Shown: positions 14,644-22,997 of the stretch, in pieces
How the letters are laid out: every line of letters starts with the position of its first letter
How positions within the stretch are numbered: position 1 is the first letter of the stretch
Origin: Chitinophaga oryziterrae
Lineage (GTDB): Bacteria; Bacteroidota; Bacteroidia; Chitinophagales; Chitinophagaceae
Assembly: GCF_009758125.1 (NCBI RefSeq)
Contig: NZ_WRXO01000002.1
Span: 434,001 to 498,000, forward strand
Reading direction: 5' to 3'
DNA length: 64,000 bases
Notes under the pieces: generated by a model
Told to the model about the DNA's origin: nothing
Database searches by the model: none
What the model saw: the letters and a program-made list of their open reading frames with translations, nothing else
Program-made: the position numbers and the translations under genes

Positions 14644-15801
14644 ATGTCAGATATGAGAATGTTCCCGTTATTATTCCTGTTATGCTTCACAACCCAACTC
14701 TCTGCACAAAAGTTTAATGGCCTTGATATGAACCTGGGCAATCTTTACCGGTTGTCCAATGCTCAGACACGTTCCGTCAGTCCGGAAAACCTGACCGGCG
14801 AAAAAGGGAAAGGAGGGATGGCCATCCCGCAAAAAGATGCTGCATTAAATACTGCCAATGCTTCCAATGCCGCCCGGGACCTGGGCCAGGGGTGGAAGGT
14901 AAATCCCTTTGTGATCATCAAACCCGGACAAACATTCACTATGGCAGAAATGAGCGGTCCTGGGGCTATCCAGCATATCTGGATGACTCCTACCGGTGTA
15001 TGGCGCTACTCCATATTACGCATCTACTGGGATGATGAAAAAGAACCTTCCGTAGAATGCCCCGTTGGTGACTTCTTCGGTATGGCATGGAACGAATATG
15101 CCCCACTGAACTCTGCCGCTATCACCGTAAACCCCGGCAGCGCTTTTAACAGTTACTGGATGATGCCCTTCCGTAAAAAGTGCAGGGTTACCATGGAGAA
15201 CATCAACACAGAACAAATGACCCTGTACTACCAGGTAGATTATACATTAACAGATGTGCCCGACGATGCTGCCTATTTCCATGCACAGTTCCGCCGGGCG
15301 AATCCCGACACGACCTCTGATTACGTACTGTTGGACAATGTAAAGGGCAAAGGGCAGTATGTGGGCACTTTCCTGGCATTGGGCGTAAATAATAACGGCT
15401 GGTGGGGAGAAGGAGAGATCAAATTCTTTATGGACGGCGATACTAAGTTCCCTACTATTTGCGGTACGGGAACAGAAGATTATTTCTGCGGCTCTTATAA
15501 CTTTGACCGTGGAGGGAAATACACCGAATTCTGTACGCCCTATGCTGGCTTACACCAGGTGGTCCGGCCGGATGGAACATATAAATCCAGGCTGCGTTTT
15601 GGTATGTATCGCTGGCATATTATGGACCCGGTAAGATTTGATAAGGAACTGAAGGTAACGATACAGGATTTAGGATGGAGAGAAGGTGGGAAATACCTCA
15701 AACAAAAGTCAGATATGTCATCCGTAGTTTACTGGTATCAGACAGAACCACATCAGACTTTCCCCGCTATACCGGGAAAGGATGCACTGGAAGTATATTA
15801 G
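14644..15801 (+). CDS. GH172-type (DUF2961) glycosidase, secreted
   Basis: The 385-aa protein has a signal peptide (MRMFPLLFLLCFTTQLSAQ; the ATGs at 14644, 14653 and 14659 are all possible starts). The mature part shows the DUF2961 pattern: LYRLSNAQTRSVS, GPGAIQHIWM, SILRIYWDDEKEPSVECPVG, FF.G, then GTGTEDYFCGSYNF with Glu278. DUF2961 proteins are now family GH172, which acts on alpha-D-fructofuranosides, difructose anhydrides and D-arabinofuranosides. The acidic residues of the GTEDYF motif are retained. Whether it serves the pectin PUL 11 kb away is unclear. The family exists as 350-400-aa single domains, so the length is normal. Confidence 0.85.
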   Translation: MSDMRMFPLLFLLCFTTQLSAQKFNGLDMNLGNLYRLSNAQTRSVSPENLTGEKGKGGMAIPQKDAALNTANASNAARDLGQGWKVNPFVIIKPGQTFTMAEMSGPGAIQHIWMTPTGVWRYSILRIYWDDEKEPSVECPVGDFFGMAWNEYAPLNSAAITVNPGSAFNSYWMMPFRKKCRVTMENINTEQMTLYYQVDYTLTDVPDDAAYFHAQFRRANPDTTSDYVLLDNVKGKGQYVGTFLALGVNNNGWWGEGEIKFFMDGDTKFPTICGTGTEDYFCGSYNFDRGGKYTEFCTPYAGLHQVVRPDGTYKSRLRFGMYRWHIMDPVRFDKELKVTIQDLGWREGGKYLKQKSDMSSVVYWYQTEPHQTFPAIPGKDALEVY

Positions 15802-15841
15802 CCAGGATAAAGCATAAAAAACTATCTTATTTAAGATAATT

Positions 15842-16228
15842 CTATTCTATTGAAAGAATCCCCGCCAGTTGTTTGCATAGTTCGCCAAAACTGGAAGGTT
15901 TGGTAAGGAAATGGGCTGCGCCCATATTGGCTGTTTCTACGCTGTCTTTTTCCCGTTGGGAAGTAGTGAAGATGACAATGGGGATTTTACTCAGAACTTT
16001 ATGCTGTTTGATTTCGGCAAGGAATTGCTTGCCATTCATCTTCGGCATATTAAGGTCGAGGAAGATGATATGGCAGCCCAGAAGATTATCTTCAAGCATG
16101 CTTAATCCTTCTTCTCCGTCAGATGCGAAATGACAAACAGCAGAACTATCGACAATTGCCATTGCCTCTTCGAAAAGCTCCTGATCATCTCTGTCATCAT
16201 CTACCAAAAGTATAACCTTGTTTGCCAT
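15842..16228 (-). CDS. Single-domain response regulator
   Basis: The start at 16228 (MANKVILLVDDDRDDQELF) gives a 128-aa receiver domain alone; the longer frame to 16360 would add 44 unrelated residues. Visible are the acidic pair in VDDD, the phospho-acceptor Asp in FLDLNMPKMNG, the Thr in IFTTSQ and the Lys in FLTKPSS. There is no output domain, so it works through protein contacts, as do many Bacteroidota receivers of the LVDDD.DD class. The -7 box TAATTTTG (minus strand, 16237-16244) lies about 10 bp before the ATG, supporting this start and a near-leaderless mRNA. A hybrid kinase is encoded nearby at 17904. Confidence 0.9.
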   Translation of the reverse strand: MANKVILLVDDDRDDQELFEEAMAIVDSSAVCHFASDGEEGLSMLEDNLLGCHIIFLDLNMPKMNGKQFLAEIKQHKVLSKIPIVIFTTSQREKDSVETANMGAAHFLTKPSSFGELCKQLAGILSIE

Positions 16229-16236
16229 ATGTGTCG

Positions 16237-16244
16237 CAAAATTA
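16237..16244 (-). promoter_or_regulatory. -7 box (TAATTTTG) of the response regulator gene
   Basis: Exact match to TAnnTTTG on the minus strand, ending 9 bp upstream of the ATG at 16228. The -33 element is poor. Predicted transcription start is only a few bases before the start codon. Confidence 0.4.
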
Positions 16245-16360
16245 TGAATATTATAATTACTAACGGTTCCGCAATTCACATTTAATTGATTCCGATAGCA
16301 TAGGACAGTCAACTGATAGAATTTACGTAATTCGCAATACTTAAGTAATAGTAATTCCAC

Positions 16361-17791
16361 ATGAAAAATTTCCCCCTGAGAATAGGATTATTCGGTATTG
16401 GATTAGAGGCGTATTGGCCACAATTCGAAGGACTGGAATCCCGGTTAAAAGGATATCTTGGAGAAGTGGCTGACAAACTGGAAGCGCTCTCTCCCGGTGT
16501 CGTAAATCTCGGTCTTATAGACACCCCTGAAAAAGCACTGGAAGCAGGGCATCGTTTCCGGCAGGAAGATGTTGATATCATCTTTTTATACGTTACCACC
16601 TATGCCCTTTCATCAACGGTACTTCCGGTAGTAAAAAGAGCAAAAGTGCCGGTAATCATTCTCAATCTAACACCAGAACCTGCTATCAACTACAGTTGGT
16701 TCAACAAATTAAATGACCGTACCAAAATGACCGGAGAATGGCTGGCTTACTGTGCGGCCTGTCCCGTCCCTGAAATAGCCAGTGTCTTTAAACGTTCCGG
16801 TATTCCTTTTTACCAGGTTACCGGTATGCTGCATAACGATGATATTGCCTGGAAAGAGGTCCAGGAATGGGTGGCTGCTGCAAAAGTGGCGCATACCATG
16901 TACCACAACCGCCTGGGACTCATGGGCAACTATTATGGGGGGATGCTGGACATCTATTCCAACCTTACCCTGCATTGTGCCACTTTCGGTGGTCATATGG
17001 AGATCATTGAGGTGGATGAACTGTCCGCTATCTGCCAGACTATCTCAGATATAGCCATCGATACAAGGGTAGAGTACTTCCGCGAAGTATTTGATGTACA
17101 GGAAGACTGCTCCCTTTTTGAATTAAGAAGGGCGGCCCGTACTTCTCTGGCCCTTGACCGGCTGGTGGAGAAACATGACCTTGGCTCCCTGGCCTATTAC
17201 CATAAGGGGACCGGCAACATGGCTAATGAAGAGGCTATGAGTTCCGTGATACTGGGTAATTCCCTGCTCACGGCCCGTAATATTCCCGTAGCAGGAGAAT
17301 ACGAGGTAAAGAACGCACAGGCGATGAAGATCATGGATAGCTTTGGGGTAGGTGGTTCATTCACAGAATATTACGCCATGGATTATAATGATGATGTGGT
17401 ACTGATGGGACATGATGGCCCGGGACATATTGCTATTGCTGCCAGTAAAACCAAAGTGCGCCCGCTGGAAGTTTACCACGGTAAGGTTGGCAATGGGCTA
17501 TCGGTAGAGATGAGTGTACAACATGGCCCTGTGACCCTTTTATCCGTAGTGGAAAAACAGGACGGCAGGCTAATGCTGCTGTTTGCAGAAGGCGAAAGTG
17601 TTAGCGGCCCCATTCTTGAGATCGGCAATACCAATAGCCGGTATAAATTTTCCATAGACGCCAGGAAGTTCGTGGAAGAGTGGAATAGCCATGGCCCGGC
17701 ACATCATTGCGCTGTAGGAGTAAGTCATATTGCTGCCAGGCTGAAAAAGCTGGGTGCCTTACTGGAAATTGAAGTGGTTCAGGTCTGTTAA
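16361..17791 (+). CDS. L-fucose/L-arabinose isomerase family protein
   Basis: The 476-aa cytoplasmic protein begins MKNFPLRIGLFGIGLEAYWP, as arabinose isomerases do (GLxAYWPQFxGL). It has the N-domain VDIIFLYVTTYALSSTVLPV, the central GLMGNYYGGMLDIYSNLTLH, TFGGHMEIIEVDEL, a helical C-domain and MGHDGPGHIAIA with the metal-binding His. These identify the arabinose-isomerase superfamily, which interconverts aldoses and ketoses with Mn2+. The length is slightly below the ~500 aa of E. coli AraA. Real substrates in Bacteroidota homologues are uncertain. It is divergent from the response regulator and is 3 kb from the GH172 gene, suggesting pentose or deoxyhexose handling. Confidence 0.82.
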   Translation: MKNFPLRIGLFGIGLEAYWPQFEGLESRLKGYLGEVADKLEALSPGVVNLGLIDTPEKALEAGHRFRQEDVDIIFLYVTTYALSSTVLPVVKRAKVPVIILNLTPEPAINYSWFNKLNDRTKMTGEWLAYCAACPVPEIASVFKRSGIPFYQVTGMLHNDDIAWKEVQEWVAAAKVAHTMYHNRLGLMGNYYGGMLDIYSNLTLHCATFGGHMEIIEVDELSAICQTISDIAIDTRVEYFREVFDVQEDCSLFELRRAARTSLALDRLVEKHDLGSLAYYHKGTGNMANEEAMSSVILGNSLLTARNIPVAGEYEVKNAQAMKIMDSFGVGGSFTEYYAMDYNDDVVLMGHDGPGHIAIAASKTKVRPLEVYHGKVGNGLSVEMSVQHGPVTLLSVVEKQDGRLMLLFAEGESVSGPILEIGNTNSRYKFSIDARKFVEEWNSHGPAHHCAVGVSHIAARLKKLGALLEIEVVQVC

Positions 17792-17816
17792 AATTCAATC
17801 CATCCATAGTATAACC

Positions 17817-17850
17817 AACGCTGCCTGATTTTTATCAGAGCAGCGTTTTA
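17817..17850 (+). terminator. Rho-independent terminator
   Basis: AACGCTGC and GCAGCGTT form the outer 8-bp stem, with CTGAT/ATCAG continuing inside behind a one-base bulge; TTATTTT follows. It ends the isomerase transcript. Confidence 0.7.
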
Positions 17851-17903
17851 TTTTCATTAACTTAGCGAAAGGGGGGATACTCCATCTAGTGAAGCGTTAC
17901 ACC

Positions 17904-19646
17904 ATGAAAAGACCTCAAAATAAGAATGCTATAATTGACCTGTTTAAGGCAGGTACAGATGTATTGGAGGAAAGCGGGAAGCGGACTGTAGTAATTATCG
18001 TTAATGTAATGGCCATCATTCCATTACTGCTGGCATTTATCATGGGGCCTATCCTGTATGTGGTTACACACAAATGGGAAATGTGGGTATATCCGTGGAT
18101 AGAGGTTGTGATATTGTCGATGGTGGTTGTCCTGAATAAAAAACACAAGTTCAATTCTGCTGGCTTACTTGTATTTTATACGCATAGTTGCGGGATGTTC
18201 TTCTTCGGGCTGCTGATTGGTCCGGCTGCATGTATTGAAGGTATCTCCATCTTCCTTGTAAGCCTTAGTTTCTTAATATTTTCCAGAAGGGTCTATCATA
18301 TCTTCGGTATCATAGCTTTACTCGTCATCACCTTATCCCTGGAAATCAATTATTACTATGGTATTGTAGACCACGTGCCTTATTCTGCGGACCAGTCGAG
18401 GGTTATCTCTGCAATGATCTTTTTTGCTTTGATCATTCTCAATGTATTGGTCATGAATTTCTATAGTACTGACTTTCTTGAGTGGATCAGCAGGGTAGAG
18501 AAAAAGAATGATTCCAAGAGTGACTTCATCACCAAAACCAGTCACGATCTGCGGGGGTCCATCAACGTTATAGAAAGTATCCTGAATGAATGTTTTAATC
18601 CGGCGGCTAATAACCAGGGAGAAGTAATGGTGCAATACAAGCATCTGTCAAATATGTATTTTGCTTTACAGGATGCTAAACTGGTGATGAATGATGTGCT
18701 GAGCCTGAGGAAAATGGAATCAGGATTATATGACGAGATCACCAGATCACCTGTAGAAATAAGAGAATGGTTTGAGAAACGGGTTTCTGCATACCAGGTA
18801 CTGGGGGATAGTAAAGGTGTTAAAATTGAGTGCAGGATTTCTGATGATATACCGGAATATATCATCACAGATGCCACTAAACTACACAGGATCATCATTA
18901 ACCTGCTCACGAATGCCATCAAATTCACGCATGACAATACAACCGTAACAGTATATGCATATGCGGGGCCGGGTATGAGATTTATTGTAGATATAACGGA
19001 TGAAGGAGAAGGCATTGAAGAGGGCAATATCGAGAATATTTTTAATCCATACGTTTCACAGGCCCATCAGAACACAGAAGCTACCGGCCTTGGACTTACC
19101 ATTTCAAAACATTTTGCAGACATCCTGGGCGGTAGTATTACCGTGAAAAGTAAGCCTGGTACAGGTAGTACTTTCACGCTTTCCATCCCATTGGAAAAGG
19201 GCGCTTCCGTTGCTGCTGCTTCTGCAAGAATTATTGCACCTCCTGAGAAAGAGATAAATAAACTATTACCGATGAACGTACTGGTAATAGATGATGATCC
19301 GATGTGCCGGATGATAGCAGAAAGAATGTTGTTTAAAATGGTAGATGAAGTGATGGTGGCCGATACGTTGGATAAAGGATTATGGTTATCTGAAGAGAAA
19401 CCGCCAAACATTATTCTGCTCGACTTAAACATGCCGGGAATCAGCGGAAAAGAAATGTTGCACAAGATAAAATCACATCCCTCGCTTTCCCATGTACCTG
19501 TGATTATCTGCTCCAGCGATGCCTATGAAGAAACGATCACAGAGATCAGATTGTTGGGGGCAGATGGTTATATTGTGAAGCCTATATCCTCATTCAGTCA
19601 GTTATATAATGAAATCATCAAGTTTAATCATCTTACATTAAGTTAA
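17904..19646 (+). CDS. Membrane hybrid histidine kinase with C-terminal receiver
   Basis: The ATG at 17904 (MKRPQNKNAIIDLF) is preferred over the GTG at 17889. About residues 28-195 hold six hydrophobic helices (for example VVIIVNVMAIIPLLLAFI), with no periplasmic sensor domain. The HisKA helix TKTSHDLRGSINVIES carries the phosphorylated His (about residue 214). The ATP-binding domain shows NLLTNAIKFTH (N box), DITDEGEGIEEG (G1) and GLGLTISKHF (G2). The C-terminal receiver (about 450-575) has VIDDDP, LLDLNMPGISG and VKPISS. There is no DNA-binding domain, so it is not an HTCS-type PUL regulator. It may signal through the separate receiver at 15842. Confidence 0.9.
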   Translation: MKRPQNKNAIIDLFKAGTDVLEESGKRTVVIIVNVMAIIPLLLAFIMGPILYVVTHKWEMWVYPWIEVVILSMVVVLNKKHKFNSAGLLVFYTHSCGMFFFGLLIGPAACIEGISIFLVSLSFLIFSRRVYHIFGIIALLVITLSLEINYYYGIVDHVPYSADQSRVISAMIFFALIILNVLVMNFYSTDFLEWISRVEKKNDSKSDFITKTSHDLRGSINVIESILNECFNPAANNQGEVMVQYKHLSNMYFALQDAKLVMNDVLSLRKMESGLYDEITRSPVEIREWFEKRVSAYQVLGDSKGVKIECRISDDIPEYIITDATKLHRIIINLLTNAIKFTHDNTTVTVYAYAGPGMRFIVDITDEGEGIEEGNIENIFNPYVSQAHQNTEATGLGLTISKHFADILGGSITVKSKPGTGSTFTLSIPLEKGASVAAASARIIAPPEKEINKLLPMNVLVIDDDPMCRMIAERMLFKMVDEVMVADTLDKGLWLSEEKPPNIILLDLNMPGISGKEMLHKIKSHPSLSHVPVIICSSDAYEETITEIRLLGADGYIVKPISSFSQLYNEIIKFNHLTLS

Positions 19647-19772
19647 TAAATTAGACGATATATTTATATATAATAACCCTCCCATGTTATAACCCAACTG
19701 CATTTATTTGGATGGCCTTTTTTCTATATTTCAAGTGATAATGATCTTTTTTAACCTTCAAAATCACTTGTC

Positions 19773-20744
19773 ATGTATTATTCTTCTATCAGTATTCCGG
19801 CTTTGTATTGTCCTTTTAATTCTCAGATCAGTCCTTATGCCTCCGCAGTGGAGTCCCATACTTCCCAGTGGGTGGAAAAGTTCCGGATCAGGGATGATAT
19901 CAGGGGATACACAGAATCAAGATTTGCTTATATGACCTCCCGGTTTTATCCTACAGCAGAATATTCAAGGCTATGCTTAGCCAATGACCTGCTTGTGCTA
20001 TTATTTTTATTGGATGATGTTTTTGATAACAAAGATGAAGAGGCACAGAACCCGGACAATCTTAAAAAACTCCTGTATTCCTGTCTGGAAATATTAAAGA
20101 ACGGCCGGACCTATACCTTACAATCCGGTGGTAATATCCTGGCGGCACTTTCAGATGTATGGAAGCGTATGAAAGAATGCACTTCCCTGGAATATCAGCA
20201 GACATTTGTACAGGATATGCTGAAATTATTCAGTGCGGTTGACTGGCAAAACAAAAACGTAAATGCTTCACGTATCCCTTCTGTAGCGGATTATATTGAA
20301 AGCCGTCCGCTGATTGGCGGTGCGCATATTGCTGCTACATTGATAGAACTTACAGAACAGGTACATCTTCCTGCCAACATCATCAATCACAAAAAACTCG
20401 CTACATTAACAATGCTTTGCGGGCATTTAGGCTGCTGGGCCAATGACCTCTATTCACTGGCGAAAGAGATAGAACACGGAGATACACACAACCTGGTATT
20501 GGTAATGCGGGAAGAGAAAAAACTGGACATTGAGAACGCGATCAACGAAACAGTAAGATTGCATAACCAGGAGATGATCCAGTTCGAAAGGATCTTTCAT
20601 TCGCTGCCTTCATTTAATGATGAGATGGATGAAGAAGTATATAAATATGCTTTTTGTTTAGCGATGATCGTAAGAGGGAATATCGACTGGAGTTTACAGG
20701 ATACGTCCAGGTATAATACCGCCGGCCTGGTCGGACAGGCATAA
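19773..20744 (+). CDS. Class I terpene synthase
   Basis: The 323-aa protein has the aspartate-rich motif DDVFDNKDE (Asp81, Asp82, Asp85), the NSE triad NDLYSLAKE (Asn224, Ser228, Glu232), the pyrophosphate-sensor Arg178 (46 residues before the NSE Asn, in ESRPL) and the C-terminal RY pair (SRYN). All catalytic elements for ionising a prenyl diphosphate with three Mg2+ are present. It is of the bacterial mono/sesquiterpene type; the product cannot be predicted. No prenyltransferase, P450 or methyltransferase gene is adjacent, so it works from the central farnesyl or geranyl diphosphate pool. It is bounded by a 38-bp-stem hairpin. Confidence 0.92.
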   Translation: MYYSSISIPALYCPFNSQISPYASAVESHTSQWVEKFRIRDDIRGYTESRFAYMTSRFYPTAEYSRLCLANDLLVLLFLLDDVFDNKDEEAQNPDNLKKLLYSCLEILKNGRTYTLQSGGNILAALSDVWKRMKECTSLEYQQTFVQDMLKLFSAVDWQNKNVNASRIPSVADYIESRPLIGGAHIAATLIELTEQVHLPANIINHKKLATLTMLCGHLGCWANDLYSLAKEIEHGDTHNLVLVMREEKKLDIENAINETVRLHNQEMIQFERIFHSLPSFNDEMDEEVYKYAFCLAMIVRGNIDWSLQDTSRYNTAGLVGQA

Positions 20745-20753
20745 AATACCTTA

Positions 20754-20836
20754 AAAGAGGCTGCACCAGCCTTTGAAATGCTCCCTAAAAGTTAGACACT
20801 TTTAGGGGGCATTTCAAAGGCTGGTGCAGCCTCTTT
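20754..20836. terminator. Very long hairpin (38-bp stem)
   Basis: Arms 20754-20791 and 20799-20836 are complementary over 38 positions with a single G-U pair and a 7-base loop. It begins 10 bp after the terpene synthase stop. It is much longer than a normal terminator stem and ends in TTT on the plus strand. Confidence 0.7.
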
Positions 20837-20929
20837 AGCTTAAAATGTCCTTAAAAAGGGAAAAGGGAATTTATCATGTTGTAATTTCGCCGCCGGGCGC
20901 ACCTTATATTCTATACTTACAACTACAAA

Positions 20930-22903
20930 ATGGACTCACATCATCATCATTTCAAGCGGGTTACTTCCGCCGGACTACTTATTGCACTGGGGATTATATA
21001 TGGTGATATTGGTACTTCCCCGCTCTATACCTTCCAGACTATCATGAACGACGGTGGCTTTATTGATGAACACCTGGTTTTTGGCGCTATCTCCTGTATT
21101 TTCTGGACACTTACACTGCAAACAACATTTAAATATGTGATTATCACCCTGAATGCCGATAATAAAGGCGAAGGAGGCGTGTTCTCATTATATGCGCTGG
21201 TCAGGAGATTTGGCCCTAAGCTGGTATTCCCTGCTATTATAGGCGCAGGTACCCTGCTGGCCGATGGGATCATTACTCCGCCTATTACGGTGACCTCTGC
21301 AATAGAAGGACTCAGTATGATGAAAGGGATGGAGCACCTGATAATACCGGGTAACAGCCTGGTGGTAGAAATCGTACTGGTGATTATCCTGCTCCTCTTT
21401 ATTTTCCAGCGCTTTGGTACAAAGGTGGTTGGTGCTGCATTTGGTCCGATCATGTTTTTATGGTTCCTGATGCTGGGAGTGCTGGGTATAAGCCAGATTA
21501 TTCAGTATCCGCATATTTTCCATGCACTCAATCCTAAATATGGCCTGGCATTGCTGACAGAGCATCCCAGGGGATTCTGGTTACTGGGTGCGGTGTTCCT
21601 GTGTACCACCGGAGCAGAGGCCCTGTATTCGGATCTTGGGCATTGCGGTAAAAAGAATATCCAGGTAAGCTGGATCTTTGTAAAAACGACCCTGATCCTT
21701 AATTATCTTGGTCAGGGTGCGTGGACACTTCTGCAGAATAAGAGTTCCCTGGGTGGTGCAAATCCTTTTTTCGCAATAGTACCACACTGGTTCCTGTTAC
21801 CTTCCATTCTCATCGCTACCAGTGCCTCTATTATTGCCAGCCAGGCTTTGATCAGCGGATCTTTTACGCTTATCAGTGAGGCGATCAGTCTGAACTTCTG
21901 GCCAAAGGTGACCGTAAAATTCCCTACTAATATCCGTGGGCAGATCTATATACCAAGTATCAACTGGATCCTTTGTACAGGCTGTTTCCTGGTGGTATTA
22001 TATTTCCGTACCAGTGAATCAATGACCGCTGCATATGGTTTTTCCATTACCATTGCCATGCTGATGACAACCATATTGATGTTCTATTTCCTGCGCTATG
22101 TAAAGCATTACCCCTTGTGGATCGTATCGATCATCATGCTATTGTTCATAGCGGTGGAATCTTCTTTCTTTGTAGCCAATGCGGTGAAGATTGTAAAAAG
22201 ATTGTTCTTCCTTGTATTTGAAATTGGCCTGATCTCTACCATGTATATCTGGTTCAATGCCCGTAAGATCACTAACCGCTTCCTGAGCTTTATCAATTTA
22301 GATAAACATCTGGAGGAATTAACCGCGCTGAGTCATAACGAGGCTTTGCCAAAAGTAACCTCACATCTTATTTACCTGACGAAAGCCGATAATAGCCACC
22401 AGATCGAAAAACGGGTACTTACTTCTATTTATCAGCACTGTTCCAAACGGGCAGATATTTACTGGCTGATACATATTGAACGTACAGATGAGCCATTTAC
22501 AATGGAATATGGCGTGGAGGAAATGAGTGAAAATGTGATCCGTATAGACTTTATGCTGGGTTTCCGTGTGCAACCCAGGATCGGATTGATGTTCCGTAAC
22601 GTAATAAAAGACATGTTACATAATGAAGAACTGGATATTCTGAAGCGTTTCCCTGCTATGGCATTTGAAGAACTGAATAACTACAAGTTTGTCATCTTTG
22701 ATAATGTGTTGTCATATGACAATGAATTCTCTGTTAGAGAAGGATTTATTCTCAATAGTTATTTTGCGATCAATAAGCTGGCAACCTCAGACAGTAAGGC
22801 ATTTGGACTGGATAGCAGTCAGACGCTGGTAGAAAAGATCCCATTGGTGGTAGCGCCTAAATCCGGTGTTCATCTTAAACAGTCCTTTTACAAAAAGAAA
22901 TAG
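20930..22903 (+). CDS. kup: Kup-type potassium transporter
   Basis: The 657-aa inner-membrane protein starts MDSHHHHFKRVTSAGLLIAL with a natural His4, then GIIYGDIGTSPLYTFQ, the family's most conserved segment. About twelve membrane helices follow up to residue ~450, with LNADNKGEGGVFSLYALVRR, GAGTLLADGIITPPITVTSA, TGAEALYSDLGHCGKKNI and SQALISGSFTLISEA. The C-terminal ~200 residues are cytoplasmic. The family takes up K+ with protons. It is monocistronic, between two strong terminators. A near-match -7 box TAATTTCG (20882-20889) lies about 40 bp upstream. Confidence 0.95.
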   Translation: MDSHHHHFKRVTSAGLLIALGIIYGDIGTSPLYTFQTIMNDGGFIDEHLVFGAISCIFWTLTLQTTFKYVIITLNADNKGEGGVFSLYALVRRFGPKLVFPAIIGAGTLLADGIITPPITVTSAIEGLSMMKGMEHLIIPGNSLVVEIVLVIILLLFIFQRFGTKVVGAAFGPIMFLWFLMLGVLGISQIIQYPHIFHALNPKYGLALLTEHPRGFWLLGAVFLCTTGAEALYSDLGHCGKKNIQVSWIFVKTTLILNYLGQGAWTLLQNKSSLGGANPFFAIVPHWFLLPSILIATSASIIASQALISGSFTLISEAISLNFWPKVTVKFPTNIRGQIYIPSINWILCTGCFLVVLYFRTSESMTAAYGFSITIAMLMTTILMFYFLRYVKHYPLWIVSIIMLLFIAVESSFFVANAVKIVKRLFFLVFEIGLISTMYIWFNARKITNRFLSFINLDKHLEELTALSHNEALPKVTSHLIYLTKADNSHQIEKRVLTSIYQHCSKRADIYWLIHIERTDEPFTMEYGVEEMSENVIRIDFMLGFRVQPRIGLMFRNVIKDMLHNEELDILKRFPAMAFEELNNYKFVIFDNVLSYDNEFSVREGFILNSYFAINKLATSDSKAFGLDSSQTLVEKIPLVVAPKSGVHLKQSFYKKK

Positions 22904-22927
22904 CCGCTAAAATAAAAACTAAGTGAC

Positions 22928-22960
22928 AGGGTGTATCATACGTTTGATACACCCTTGTTT
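22928..22960 (+). terminator. Rho-independent terminator
   Basis: An 11-bp perfect stem (AGGGTGTATCA / TGATACACCCT) with a 6-base loop is followed by TGTTTTTTG. It ends the kup transcript. Confidence 0.8.
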
Positions 22961-22997
22961 TTTGTATATTACTCCCTAACATCCACACTTTTAGGTC

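Noticed and set aside
15842..16360. 172-aa version of the response regulator
   Set aside because: The 44 extra N-terminal residues are unlike any receiver, and a -7 box lies just upstream of the inner ATG at 16228.
17904..19646. HTCS-type PUL regulator
   Set aside because: The hybrid kinase has no periplasmic propeller sensor and no AraC-type DNA-binding domain; it ends after the receiver, and it lies 7 kb from the PUL.
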